A DNA stretch of 64,000 nucleotides from Arctopsyche grandis (Eukaryota > Arthropoda > Insecta > Trichoptera > Hydropsychidae): NCBI RefSeq assembly GCF_051622035.1, contig NC_135356.1:25264839-25328838 (forward strand), in the 5' to 3' direction. This document shows, one piece after another, positions 12,875 to 51,834 of this stretch. Every line of letters begins with the position of its first letter. Within the stretch, counting starts at the first letter, position 1. Position numbers and translations under genes: made by a program. Below the pieces are notes generated by a model. It did not search any database. It was given only the letters and a program-made list of their open reading frames with translations, and had not been told where the DNA came from.

Positions 12875-12990
12875 ATATATGAGCCGTTATTTTCAAAAAC
12901 CTTATTTCTGTTTGACTTAATTAAATTGAATAAAAGTATTACAGGCCACCAGTACTTTAAAATATCGTTAAACTGGAAACATTATCTAAT
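12875..12990. mobile_element. ATATGAGCC MITE, truncated copy 2
   Basis: Has one terminus (ATATATGAGCCGTTATTTTC) and the interior TATTACAGGCCACCAGTA shared with the other copies. The other end is missing. Confidence 0.6.
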
Positions 12991-13499
12991 ATATAATTTC
13001 AAAAGAGACTTTGTATGTACATACATATGTTTGTTTGGTTCGTAGAGTCCGTGACGTTCAATTTAATAATGAGAGATATAAAAAAGACGTCTTAATGTGA
13101 AACAAGATAATTTAAGTCAAAACTAATTTACAAACTTAAAGTGCACTAAAGATAATTTTTTGAACGGTACTATTATGATAACAAGTTTTGTGACCATGAA
13201 AAAAATCACTGATCACATTTTCAAGGTTTTTAAAAATTGTTTGTGGTTTGGTTCTTCTACTTTATACATATGTATTAATTTATGTTTAATTGTTATTTTG
13301 TTTTTTTTGTGTTATTTTTTTTTTGACCATTGTGGCGCTTTAGGAATTCCTGTTATGCCACAATGGTCTGTTTAGAATAAAAAATAAATAAATATATTTC
13401 TTTAGATTCAATTATATTCCTATGCCAGTTGGGCTGAAACTTTCTTACATGTTGTAAGTATGAATAATTTCACACAATTTTAACACTTTGTGATCGGGT

Positions 13500-13604
13500 C
13501 ACGAGAATTCTCGTGTTTGAGTACCCAACGCTTGATGGCGGGCCACGAGAATTCTCGTGTTCACGTAGTCTGCTCTTGGACTGCGGATTACGAGAAAACT
13601 CGTG
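13500..13604. repeat. three spaced palindromes, CACGAGAATTCTCGTG type
   Basis: Perfect 16-bp palindromes at 13500-13515 and 13544-13559 and a degenerate one (TACGAGAAAACTCGTG) at 13589-13604, spaced 44-45 bp. This could be a short tandem array or subterminal repeats of a transposon. Confidence 0.8.
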
Positions 13605-15399
13605 TTGAAAAAGGAAATTTCAAAGTTTCAGAGATCCAGAAGTGGCTATTTTCTATTAAACAATGTTTCATTATTTTATTTTGGCCTTTTAAATGTTCAA
13701 ATATCTTCTTGATATTTAATCCTATTATTTTTATGTGAACATTAACTAATTAAAATAATATGAATACTATCCAACAAACTTGAAGTCTACTTCAGCTCTA
13801 GCTTTTATCTTAATGAAAATCCAAAATGCGTTTCCCAACGTTAGGGGTTCGCATAATCCGGTATGGGTGTATTTATTATTGCTGAAGTCTATTTTTGATA
13901 CTTCTTAAATTCTCCAAGTACATACATACATATATACATATGTACATACATAGATGAAGTCTTGAGTTGGTCAAATCTGATTTTTTTACAGTAGCTAAAA
14001 GTTTTCCTTTTTGGACCTGATTATTGAAGCCACACAGCTAGAAATTTTAGAACTTTGCTTTGCCAAAGAAAATGAGGTTCATCATTTGACCCCCAAAGTT
14101 CCTGAAAAAAATCTTCATTCTAAATCTAATCATTTTCGTGAAGAAACACGTTTGTGATCAAGGCGATTGAAACTCATTTTTTGGATAAGCAATGGGAAAT
14201 TTCAGGATTCTACGGATTATATGATCATTTCTAGTACAGCATTATTTACTTAATACAACATTGAGCAATTTTTCAGCAAAGGGTTTTGTTTTCGAAAACG
14301 AGTCAAACCTATTAGAGCAGAAATTTGTAAGTAACAGTTTCAAGATGTAATGCAAGGTGCATGTTTTGTATGGAATTTGTAACGTTTTTCTGTCTTGAAT
14401 TTAAAATCGGTAAAGTTAATATTGAAAGTGAGTATTTAGTTCAATTTTTAAATATACTTTATCGTTAATTCGTCACACGAAATATTTTTATAAAAATTAT
14501 TCGTCCAAGATGTCTTCCTTTCGTCATTTTTTCATTTGATTGGTCATTTTGTTTTTTTTTTATTTATTTTGCATCTTCAGATATTTGAATGATTTATTTC
14601 ATTAACATGACATAAGCCTTGAACATATTACATATATATTTGTGGGAATATCATATTACAGTACCCACGTGACCGAACATGTGTACATAAATGCAAATGA
14701 ACTTATATAAATACATACATGGCAGCTATAATGCTTCTCTCATTCAACTTACATACATACATACATACCGATTTAAGTCACCCGACCTATTTTTAACAAT
14801 TCGATTATAATTTTCTATATATATACTCAATTTATCTATATACATACATTGAATAAATATGTATATAAAGTTTTGTGATCGTGAGAAAATTCGAAAATAA
14901 TATGCTTATCGTTAAGTTGTAATTTTTTTTCAATTTAAGTCGACCAATGTGGTATCTGCCTTTAAAGTGTGAATGTCTTTCTACTATTTTTTATGGACGC
15001 TTAAATATGTATGTTCTTTCCGAGAAATATACAGTTATAGTGAAGGGATTCCAAAAAACCGCCCGAAAAAAGCCAGTTTTCTGTTTTTTTTCAAATCATA
15101 AGCCAGTTAAACGGTTTTCACCGGCTTCAGAAAACTAAGTTTTATATTGAAATAAATTGTAAATATAATAGATTGTGCAAAAAAAAATTCTTATAAAAAC
15201 CATCATAAAAAGAAGGTATAATAGAAATTTGTCGAGATCACTCATCTTTGTTCCTTAATAAATTCCATTAAAAATATGTATAAGCTTTGAACGAAACCCT
15301 TATTAATTAATGTTTATTCAAAGCCATCGAGCCACTGATACAATAATAAAATTCCGATTATAATAATTTAATCGGAAATTATATACATACTTAATATCA

Positions 15400-15600
15400 T
15401 TTTTTATTGCAGCCTCTTCCTCTTGTTCCTGTTATATCCTGCTCGCGCAAATTAAGTGAGTATGTACCGTTTACCATGCACCTTTTTTTTTTATCTTTCG
15501 ACTTAAGATCTTTCGATTTTCTATTTTTGCTTTCCGATATTTGCGTTTTCGGTAATTTCGCATTCCGGCCCGTGATGTAGAACCGCTCCAAATACATAGA
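15400..15600. repeat. copy of the 56.9-kb hairpin-arm repeat
   Basis: Shares TCCTGCTCGCGCAAATTAAG, the ACCATGCA block and ATATTTGCGTTTTCGG with 56890-57065, here as a single arm rather than a hairpin. Confidence 0.65.
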
Positions 15601-16920
15601 TACAGTCATGGGCTTTATTCATTTTACACAATAATATATTCACGACAATAAAAATATAAATAAATTCAGTTCCATTGGTTATCCATATTTACATATGTAC
15701 ATGCATATTCCTCAAAGGTTAAGCTCGTTTCATCTTCATTTGTTGTATCTATTTTTCATGATTGTACTAAAATAAACTCAATCTCTAGGGAAATAACGAA
15801 TTACTTTTAATAATAATTTAACATAATCTGAAATTCAGTAAGTAATATCTTAATGGAAGGTCTTTTTCCTCTACCCTTCAACAGAATTACAATATATCTT
15901 TTAGTACTTTCTCCGTTTTTTGTGGCGTTGAAAAACGTGGAGCAAAGAATGTGTTCGAAATTGTTTTAAATTACGAATAAACTGCAAGCGAGAGTTGTTA
16001 TGATGATTTAAGAAACTTGTAAGAAAGTACCACAAAGGGTTTCAACACCGACTACACAAAAGCCAGTTAACCGGTGAAATCACCTTTTTTAGCATCACTG
16101 AAAACCGGTGAAATCCGCTCTGTTAACCAGTTAATTAATTGTAAATGCATATTTTTTAAGTTGAATTGAATACAGTTGTACAAAAAAATATAGATATGTA
16201 CATACATTGTCGCTCAGGTCTTCCACCGGTTCATTCGTAACATGTACTTACATAAATATGTCTGTATATTTCTGAGAACAATAATCCAATTCATTGAGAC
16301 TCAATAGCCAAAATAAATATAGAAATCTTTTCGAAAGAATGCGAGTGTCACAACTAGCAGCTGACATTATTTTTTAAAAACTATGGCTATATTTGGACAT
16401 AATTTATATGTAAACATACTTACAAGTTTTAAACTATTTTTTTATTATTTTTGAATTTACTATAGAGTAAATAAATATAATTGGCATCGATAATATTTAA
16501 CAAAAGAACGTGTGTTTTTGGTTGCAAATAACGTTTACACAAAAATAAAAAACATTTGATTTGAAAACATAATTTTTGGGGAAAAAATCGAAAACCAAAG
16601 ATTATCCCGTTTTTTATCAAAAGCAAAGTTCATAATGACGATTTGCGAACCTTAGTTTAGAAACCCCGCATACGTAACAGTTTGGATAGCTAAAAAACTA
16701 TTTGAAAATAAAATTGCTGTCCGGTTTAGAGACCCTGCTTAAAAATAAATGTTTGCGGCTTTAAAATAAATTTATTCGCATTTATGAAATTATCATGTAA
16801 AAATAAATCAAATAAATTTATTCGCATTTATGAAATTATCATGTAGATATGACCGACAATTTCAATACAGTAATTATTTTCCAAAACGCATTTCAAACTA
16901 TTGTATCTATTGAAAAAATT

Positions 16921-17035
16921 GATTTTGCGCTGAATTGTCGTTGCGCTGAATAGTCCATGCGCTGAATTGTCGTTGCGCTGAGTTGTCTGCGCCGAAAGGT
17001 CGGCGCTAAGTTGGTTTGCGCTGATTTGTCGTGCC
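16921..17035. repeat. 16-bp minisatellite, TGCGCTGAATTGTCGT
   Basis: About seven imperfect units (TGCGCTGAATTGTCGT, TGCGCTGAATAGTCCA, TGCGCCGAAAGGTCG and others). A separate direct duplication of about 36 bp lies just before it (16764-16846). Confidence 0.8.
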
Positions 17036-17499
17036 ACCCAAAATGTTATATAATAGAAAGCAAAAAATAAACACCTTGAAACGCGAAGCTCAAAATATGT
17101 ATACCCATTGTGAAAATGGGTCACATCTATACAACATCTACAGAATCCGCAGGATTTATAGGATAGGATTTCTTTAACATTGTCTAATGCATCTTCAAAT
17201 TTCACATATTTCAAATTCCCCATATTTTTTTAAATTATATATTCACCTAAGATAGTACTCTAACTTACATTGCACATTAGTTTTGGAAGGAGTCGAAGTT
17301 TGAATGGTGTCTTCTTAATTAAGTGTGTTTGTCAATTTAGTAATATCTAAGTTTTCGAGATATTGTAGAGCCAATCGACCGTGTTTTGCAAGTTGGTCGG
17401 ACAAGTTGGTTGTCTATGAAGGTTTTTCCCGAACTTTCCCTGGAAATGCAACTCTGCAACAGGGCAACACTAGTTGCTAGTACATGCGTATACGTATAG

Positions 17500-17987
17500 G
17501 TATAATCATGATCGTCTTCATCTGCTCACCATCCACTGCTGGATGAAGGTCTCTCCAACGAGCTTCCACTCGTCTCTGTTTTTCGCAACTCTCATCCATC
17601 TCATCCCACACATTTTCCTAATTTCGTCTACCCATCTTCCCTGCGGTCTCCCTTTTACTCTTTTGCGTTCTCTCGGGTACCATTCGAGCACTTATTTTGT
17701 CCACCTTTCGTCCATTCTTCTAACCACGTAGCCCGCCCATTGCCATTTTCCAATGCCAATCTCTTTGCTCTACCCACTACATATGTCATACTTCTCAACC
17801 ACGTATTCCGCTTCCTGTCTTTACTCGTTATGCAGAGCATACAGCGTTCCATACTTCTTTGAGTACATTGAACTTTGTGTAAAATCTTGGCGTTCATCAT
17901 GACTGGCAAATCGCATTGATCGAAGATCATTTTCTTTGGACACAGTAGCATTTTTGATTTAAAAACAACATCCTTACGCACATACAT
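17500..17987 (-). pseudogene. RTE-like non-LTR retrotransposon, 3' end remnant
   Basis: Read on the minus strand it encodes the C-terminal part of an RTE-type reverse transcriptase protein: QCTQRSMERCMLCITSKDRK, RNTWLRSMT, then broken W..WA-G and WYPRE-like parts. A 3' tail ATCCAGCAGTGGATGGT...GAAGACGATCATGAT follows. 5'-truncated and frameshifted. Same family as 39270-39627. Confidence 0.75.
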
Positions 17988-19959
17988 ACATACCTATTTC
18001 AAATGTGTATGCAAAGCAAACATTTACACAGTACCTACATACATCCATACATGGAAACCCAACATGAATAAATAATAGATGTTTCTGTCACACACAAAAA
18101 TCAGTACATATCCTACTGTCAGTTCGACAAAAAAACTCTTCCACTTACTATCGTTTCGATTTGAATGCAATTAAATTTAACAAACGAGGTCAAAGCTTCT
18201 GATTTCACCATACGCAACGAAATGGTTAACTTCTGAATTACGCAACCAAAGACCATTCGACTAACGGCTAACAATCAAATACAATCTGTTTTTTCTTGAC
18301 GTTATAAAAACTAAGTAAATTAACTGTTTCAGTCACCGAAGAGTGTAACAAGTTGAGCGGATTAAGATTTTTGCTCCCCATTTCGAGTCCATCCCATTTT
18401 CTTTACTGAAACATCGTCAATTGTGCAATCAAACTAGTGATAATTTAGTTCTTATCCTAAGACTTATTTCTCACATACAATATTTGGAAATTCGATAAAT
18501 AAAAATCCGTTAGCACTTATTCTATTCTGCTTATTAATTCAATAAAACAAAGGTGATTTTTTTTTGCTTTTCAGACATGTTAGATAATAAAAAAAATAGC
18601 ACATAAATATGTATTATACATATATTACAGTAACCTCGGTTAGTCTCGCAGATATATAGATTATCTAGTAAGTGCATACAACGCTAGATTTCACAGATAC
18701 CCTTAGTAGACAAGGTATACACTTGCCTCTTTGCCCCAATGAAATTTGAGTAGTTTGTCAACTGATAAGCTGGTTTATAATAACCAAAAAATCAATTTAT
18801 TGTTGGAAAAATACGAAATAGACAATTATTAACAAGATTCAATCTACTGTATAAGTTTTACAACTCCACCCGTATTACCTACAATTTTAGGGTAGGCTAA
18901 GTTTATTTTGATTATAAGATTAATTTATCAATAAAATGTTCTTCAATGTAATGTAATGTCTTTTCTCTTTTCTCTAATGTAATGTTTTTAGTTTAATCCG
19001 TCATAAATGTCAACGTGTTGTTCCTTTCGTATACGTTTTTTTTTGTACGGATATAAAGTGTATGAATTTAATAGTAAACGTGTTCATTAATTCTTCCATG
19101 CGCACTGTTACTAAATGATTTTGACGATTCATTCACATACTAGACAATGTATACATAAGCGAGCCTTACACTCTTACTACAACACATACAATAGCACTCT
19201 TTTTTGTTTAAGTTCACTTTTTTATTTTGTTTAATTTTACTTTTTAAAATCTCAATAACAAATTTCATGCACTTATTATTTTGTTTAAGTCATAATCATT
19301 ATTCAAAAACTTTATTTTAGCTAAAATTATATATTTCATTAAATTATGCTGTATTTTGTACCAATACGTATTAAAAATGTTGTTACGCGCGTACCCAATA
19401 TCATTTCGGAAATCGCTCGGTCTAGCTTTCGAATTATTCCCAACCCTGTGTAAATTATTATTGACCTAAAACAAAATGTCATCTATTAATAGATGTAAAT
19501 CATAACGAAAACACAGTGTGACATTGGCATGTCCATTCCATCTGCCTAGGGGGTGGCTTACCACCCCATCACGCAGCCTGAAACGTGCCCTCTTACATAT
19601 TCGTTTTCTATTGTCAATTCCAACTATTGTTTCACTTATTGCGGCCTGTCTGTGAGGGACAGCGACAATTTAAAAATGGTATTTATTTTGTATTGACAAA
19701 TGAAAATTATAAGTTTAATTTAAATATTAAAAATAGCAATGAAACATTTTTTCTCCAAAATAAATGGAAAATCCGTGTTTCAAAGAATTGTTATCTTACA
19801 CAATTTAACTAGATAATCTAACAGAAGTTCCTAATTTTCTTTTTCTGAAGAATGTGGAAATATGTATAATATGTACATATTTACATATATTTGTATGCAT
19901 GGTCGTCACATTTTTTAATAGAGATTTGTCTCGTTTTTGAAAAAAAACTTCATAATAAT

Positions 19960-20830
19960 CGCTCAGTGCTATGTTTCTCGGCTTGCTGATGTGATCACAT
20001 AACCAATACACGCTTTTGAATAAACCATTCTTGTTTTCTCACTGCGCTACCAAATATTGAGCTATGTATGTATATATGTATATTTTCCTCGAATCAATTT
20101 TTTTGTTGTTTTCTTTGAATAGATTAAAAATTCTCATATTTCTCGCCATAATACCAAATACTTTATGTCCAGACGTGTACTCGTAACTACATAAATACAT
20201 CAAGGATCCAATCAGGTTCTGGTATGGTAGTTTTGGGCCGTTTTTCGTTCGTTCCAGTTTTTCTAATTTCAAGTTTGGTACCATCGGCGTCGATACGGTG
20301 TTTCTATCATTTTGAAGTTCTTTAACATTGCACTTACGTATTCGCCTTGGTTTGCTTCTATTTTTCCGTCTTTCAACGTAAACTTAATGCCTAGACAATG
20401 ACTTAGTTCTTTCGTGTCATTTCGAACCTTTCTGTCAGCAGCTTATTCAAATTGTTTGCTTCCGACTCTTCTTTGTATCCGATGATTAGATCATCTACAT
20501 ACTCGTACATACACTACGATTATTGTCTTTTCTACTCCTTTCCCTCGAGTGTATATGTTTGTATCCCAGCTCTTGGACAGCGTTGTCTTGTTTTTTGTAA
20601 CCATTCCCGTCCGGCCTGGTTTAGTTCATATAAAGCCTTGTTCAATTTGCAAATCTTTTCTCCGTCGGGTGTTCTTAGGGTTTCTAGCATTTTCCTTGCT
20701 TTTTTGTATATTTCTGTGTTTTCGTTTTCACATTCATCGATGATTATGCTGGATAGATATTCTTCTAGGTCTTCAAGCTTTTCCATGTGGATGAACTGGT
20801 TTAGAGAGCTTTCTCTTCATATATTTATAT
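19960..20830 (-). pseudogene. Ty1/copia retrotransposon polyprotein remnant
   Basis: On the minus strand the pieces are, in order, ICKLNKALYELNQAGREW (20532-20786), the catalytic YVDDLIIGYKEESEANNLNK of reverse transcriptase (around 20440-20510), and LPYQNLIGSLMYL (20160-20240) as in copia RT/RNase H. Frameshifts and stops separate them. No LTRs were recognised. Confidence 0.82.
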
Positions 20831-21812
20831 AAAAGACAAATATAGAATTAGATTGAATGCAGCTCCAAACTTAAAGGGATATCTCGTTTCATTTGAATCG
20901 AATTTTAAAAAACTATGTTCCCCGAAACAAGCACAAGGATCTCATTGAATTTATTTTGTAAGGAGATTTAATTACGAAAAGAAAATATATGTATGTACTT
21001 TGTAATTTTGTGTTTTTATTAAAACCATTTATCAGTTATAGAAGTATGACGAAACAGTAGATAAATATATTAAACTTTGGGCATATTACAATTGCGACTC
21101 AGGTTTGGGAGATAATTAACTTGCGATACAGGTCGGAGGGATATGCGTGCAGTTCCAACAATGACCATACAAAAATTCTAACCCAAGATTTTGACTGAAT
21201 CAAGTTTCAATCAAATCCATTAAGCGGCTTGGGAGATAATTTAATTAAAAAACTTAAACAAAAGAGGAGATCTAGTATAAGGGGAGGTACCACTTTTAGT
21301 CAGCCTTAAAAGCCGATAAGCATTTCGATACTAAGTAACACTTCGATAGCATTAACGATGTTCAAATAAATCAAATAAAACTTACATACTGACACACATT
21401 TTTTCTAAACCATTAAAACATGATGAATGATTGGTTCTGAGTTCCAATTAATCATAATCACGCAGAGAAATATTATAATAATAGAAGTGGCTTTAGGCTT
21501 CGTATTGTTGTCAAGTGGAAAAGGTACATATGTGGACCTTTCATAATAATTTGCCCGGAACTCGTGTTTGATGCTTGGTGCTCGACCTATGTCCGATTGT
21601 TTGTTAATTTTACTCGCAAGATGGGCACGTGCATCGTTAAAAATTGCACAATGGATTCAAAAACACACAATAAACAACACGGGATACATTTTTAATATAT
21701 ATACATTTACTTAAATTAATCATTTAAGTAACATATTATTCAATTAAAATTTAGTTTTTAAACGTGTCATGGCGACTATATATGTACATGCATGCATTCT
21801 ACATACAATTTC

Positions 21813-21881
21813 AGGGGTGGCACCAGAGAAATTTAAAAATTATTTTTAAATAAATGTGAAAATATTTCTCTTGGTGGCACC
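21813..21881. repeat. short hairpin GGTGGCACC...GGTGGCACC
   Basis: Arms GGTGGCACCAGAGAAAT and ATTTCTCTTGGTGGCACC pair with one or two mismatches across about 35 bp of loop. Function unknown. Confidence 0.5.
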
Positions 21882-22593
21882 GAATACTCAATTATATTAA
21901 TAACCGATTATTTAAGTTTAATTAATATAAACATCGTTCATTTTATATTATAAATATTTTTGTTGAAACTATACATTACACGTTAATTTAAGAGTTCCCA
22001 AAGACAGACAAATGCAAAAAAAAAGTGGATAAAAATAATCCGCCAATTGAGAAAAGAATGGATTGGCAACACCGCCATATGCTCAAATTGTAAATAAATT
22101 TACATATGTACGTATATCAAAATAAAAATTTAATTGAAGTAGTGGATATGTGATGCCCCCGGTTTTATTCCGTGCGTGTATTTGTAATTATGGAAACGTT
22201 TGACATAACGTTACGTTAATGAAACGTTACGCGTATTATTATGAAACAGGCAATGTATTGGTAAAGGTGCTTCTATTATTATAACATATCTCTGTAATCA
22301 CGAGTTAGAAATTTCATATGATCACAAAACTTCATCTATTGTTACTACGTATGTAAATAGATAAATTAAAAAGATTATTCTAAAATAATACCTGATTTTG
22401 CAGGTGCCAAAGCACGAAAAGCTTTTGTTAAATATTTTTTCCAAGAAAATAAATATTTTATTTTTTTTTTTTTACTTTCATTTTTGTAATATATTTTTTA
22501 AAAGTTTGTAACTATCCATGATTTTGAATTTTTAAATAGAGAGGATGCTTTAAAAATATTTTGGTTGCTCTGGGCCTCGCATTTTCTCTGAAA

Positions 22594-22630
22594 GGCCCTA
22601 CATACATATGTATATATGTATGTAGGGTCT
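22594..22630. repeat. palindrome CCCTACATACATA/TATGTATGTAGGG
   Basis: Inverted 13-bp arms separated by a few bases; short foldback. Confidence 0.6.
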
Positions 22631-23289
22631 TTCATAGTACATAAACCGAAGTATAATACAATATTGTTATATGTAACCTATGTACTTCTACAAGAGAAAC
22701 CTTACTGATGTTTACTTGTCAAAAACATGTATCTCAGAATAGAAAACGAAATATAACATGAAGTTATATACAGTATGAACATAACCACAGAGAATAATCA
22801 AAACATAATGGTATTCTCTATTACTTTTGAATCATAAAATCATCCTTTCACAACTTTCCCGAAACCTCTGGCTAACATTAACCATCGCATTTATTAACTT
22901 GTATTCGTTGTATATGTTGCTATGCGATATAATTGAAATCAAGCGAATATAATGCACTTGACACATATTTTTATGGATGTATATATGTACATATGTACAT
23001 AGTAAATGGTATACTTTATATATTAATGCAGCGAGACTTTTAGCAATGTAATCGATTTCTTACGTATTCTGAATAATTATTTTATATATGCAGCTATTTT
23101 GTAATACTTATAGATATTTAATTTTAAGTGATTTATATTTTTCCTACATGCATGACATTTGTTGGTTTGCTGTAGCGTCGAAATTGATTTGATATTCAAC
23201 TAAATTTTGAATTGCAAATATAAACTGCATATAATTAACTAAAATTCTTCACAACAAAACGGATTGCTTTTTTCTTCAGCAGTTTCACA

Positions 23290-48910
<25,621 letters not shown>

Positions 48911-49261
48911 AACATTAATATTTTTTTTATTTAAACACAAATTAATTTAAGACAAACAAATCCTGTGATTATTTCTTATTTATTTGTAAAGTATGTTTTA
49001 ATGATGCTTAGAGCAACATTTGACATATTTTTATAATACACACACATAGATAGCAAATGTAAAGAATGTTAAATGAAATAGCACTTTATGATATAAAGTG
49101 TTTCATCTGAAATCGATGCGTATTCTATATAAATTTTTATTTTCTTAGATATTATGTACTTCATGATAAATTAACATGGAGTGTGTAGGTATAAAAAATA
49201 CAAATTAAAATTTATTTTTACTAGTCAATGTGTATATAACGTAATTCGTAAGATATTCTTC

Positions 49262-49570
49262 TTATTCTAATGCCGAATCCGTATTCGGACGTAGGCAACT
49301 ACCATGGGCAGACATCGTTTATGATCGAATAACTTTTCGAGTCCGAGTCCCATCCATGACCTGATGTTCCGGAGCCAAGAGAGCTTCTTTCTCCCAAGCC
49401 ACCGTTTGCCTTCTATTTTCCCCTTTATGATTGTTTGTAGAAGGCGATATTTGGGGCCGCGAATAATGTGGCCAAAGTATTCCATCTTACGGCGCTTCAC
49501 CGTGTCAAGAAACTCAAGTCTCTTTTTTTTATGAAGAAACTGCAGGACCGTTTCATTCCTTTACATGCTC
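49262..49570 (-). pseudogene. non-LTR retrotransposon C-terminal remnant
   Basis: Minus strand reads MKRRKMEYFGHIIRGPKYRL, IIKGKIEGKRWLGRKKLSWL and RNIRSWMGL, the conserved C-terminal tail of insect endonuclease/reverse-transcriptase elements. It sits just past the probable per 3' end. Confidence 0.8.
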
Positions 49571-49948
49571 CCTTCCATGAGACTAAAATATTACATATGT
49601 ATAATTAATTTCTAAGATTTATGAGATTTATAAGATGTATAAGATTTGTTTCATTAAAATTAAAACAACAATCAACATAAGAATTATTAATAAAACTATT
49701 TTTAATAGAAAAAAAACCATGAGCATTGTCTTTTTTACAAAGCATGTTATTGATTTTGAAAAAATAAGCACTACTATTACAATTTTTATATGGAACACAT
49801 TTTTGATGTTTGAAAAAAATATATTCATTAAATGTTTTGATGACTTTCTGAGTTTTTTACTATTATATTTCCCATTAATAATTCACCCATTGAAATTTTC
49901 ATATAAATATGTGTGTATATTTGTACATATGTATGGTTGTATTTAGAT

Positions 49949-50580
49949 AAAAGTCTGAATTCTCGACAGGGCGGATTCTCTAGGCTTGGAAGCGAGGCTC
50001 GATCGACCCGCTTCTTCCTGTGATTGGCTACTCTTTGCGATGCCAATAGTATTGCCGTGCCCTGAATTAATTCGACTTTACCCGATGAAATACTCCTACA
50101 TTAGATGAAATACTACTACTCCGGCAGTATGCCTGGTTCGCATATAATTTCGGACGGTTGGACAGCGTACGGAAATATTCCGAATCCCGGTAAAAGTGGT
50201 TATAATTTCGTGGATCCAAATGATAGTAAAATACATACGCAAAATGTGGATGCGTGTGAAAATAAAGATGAAGCGTCAATTTGGCAGAACGCGTTCCCGT
50301 TTTGATTTATATTTAGATGAATTTGTATTGAACCACGAACGAATGCGTGTATATTCCATTCGCAATATGTGGAATATTTCCATACGCTGCCCAATCGTCC
50401 GAAATTATATGCGAACCAGGCAGTATATGTCGGAGTATTTCAACAGGTAAAAGTCGAGTTAATTCAGGGCACGGCAATACTATTGGCATCGCAAAGAGTA
50501 GCCAATCACAGGAAGAAGCGGGTCGACCGAGCCTCGCTTCCAAGCCTAGAGGATCCGCCCTGTCGAGAATTCAGACTTTT
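49949..50580. mobile_element. foldback element with two Merlin/IS1016-like transposase fragments
   Basis: The outer 150 bp on each side are near-perfect inverted repeats (AAAAGTCTGAATTCTCGACA at each end). The inverted similarity continues inward into transposase sequence. The left arm reads on + as PGSHIISDGWTAYGNIP, NFVDPNDSKIHTQNVD. The right arm reads on - as ILRHILPGSHIISDDWAAYG, NGIYTHSFV. These are the SD.W..Y and FVDP....HTQ blocks of the ISXO2/Merlin DDE family. No intact transposase. Confidence 0.82.
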
Positions 50581-51581
50581 ATATATAAATTCAAATTTAT
50601 ATATAAAAATGTCGCCATTGATGCTTAAAAACGACTTTAAATAAAATTTAAAAAAAATAGTATCGTGTCGACAAATGGTACTGTCACCTTATTTTAAAAT
50701 AATCAAATTGAATCAAATTTTGAGTTCATTCTCTGGGCAAACTTTAAGCGAAAAACAAACGAAACATTAACGATAAAACAAACGAAACGTTCCGTCGACC
50801 GGATATAACCAAAAAGAAAATGTCCTCGACTGAAATGGTCACCAGGTGAGCACCTATTATACTATAACCCCATCCGAATCTGGGCCCCATGATCAGATCA
50901 GATAAGACAGGGACTGAGAGATGATGCTGTATCTGCTGTGGTGGGGGAATGTGCAGTGGGGTGGGGAGCTGGGGGTTTTCTGATTGGGTTGTTAAATGGG
51001 TGGGTAGAAGTGTTACAACCCTCACAGCGGGGTGTGTTGTCATTCCAACAGTTAACGATACGACGGTAGTACTTTCTACAACCGTCTCTTGCAATCGCTA
51101 TTCTTATTTTTATTCGTACTTTTATTTCAATCATAGCGATTGTTTTGTGTTGCTTGTTTTGCATATTATTTTAAATTTAAATAAAATAAATTCAAGTGAT
51201 TCTTCTCAAACAATGGTTTCTCATTTAATCAAAGGTAATTTTTTCTATTATTTTGTTTCGTTTTTGTATTTATTCGCTTTCGTTGTTTTATTATTTTTTT
51301 ATAAAGACTAACACTAAATATTCAATGAAAAAAATGGTGTATAAAAATTAATTTTAATTATAAAAAATCTAAATGCTTTTTATTAATTTAAATAATAAAA
51401 AAACAACTAATTAAAATGCGAAAAATAATTTAGTAAAACACATAAATTTACTTTAATAAAAAAAATAGCTTTTCACGATTTTCAATAAAACTACTGAATT
51501 TAAAAAGACTTGTCGACTTTTGCAATTTTTGTGAAATATATTCAGTGTTTCAGTATCAGAATGATATATAATATATTTCAG

Positions 51582-51834
51582 TATATGAGCCGTTATACAT
51601 ATTTGAAAGTAACATAAGTGGACTCTTCTTCATTTCGAGAGATATATTTCGCAAAACATTAAATTTAATGTTTTGCGTTTAAAACTACTGGTGGCCTTCA
51701 ATACGTTTATTCTTCTATTTCGAGATTCTGGACATATAGCATTAAAATAAGTGATAACAATTTGTAAATTAAGTCAAACAGAAATAACGTTTTTGAACTG
51801 AACTCGCCACTTTCATATACAACGGCTCATATAT
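51582..51834. mobile_element. ATATGAGCC MITE, copy 3 (253 bp)
   Basis: Both inverted ends are present (TATATGAGCCGTTATA and ACAACGGCTCATATA), with the internal palindrome GCAAAACATTAAATTTAATG. A TA-type target as for Tc1/mariner-derived MITEs is plausible. Confidence 0.72.

Larger units (their letters stand above)
12568..23279 (+). other. presumed per intron 1 / upstream region without coding exons
   Basis: No host coding exon recognised. It holds a partial ATATGAGCC MITE (12875), a palindrome array (13500), a copia remnant (about 20 kb), an RTE-like remnant (17.5 kb), a 16-bp minisatellite (16.9 kb), and many TACATA/TATATG low-complexity tracts. Whether it is truly intronic depends on the promoter call. 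Confidence 0.4.

Noticed and set aside
16828..17223. 131-codon minus-strand frame with repeated SAQ-like peptides
   Set aside because: The repeat part is a translation of the 16-bp minisatellite; the rest is unrecognised.
20452..20832. 126-codon plus-strand frame
   Set aside because: Antisense shadow of the copia polymerase remnant on the minus strand.
50744..51311. Two overlapping frames of 116-120 codons in a GC-richer patch
   Set aside because: Low-complexity, opposite-strand overlap and no recognisable domain; coding not supported.
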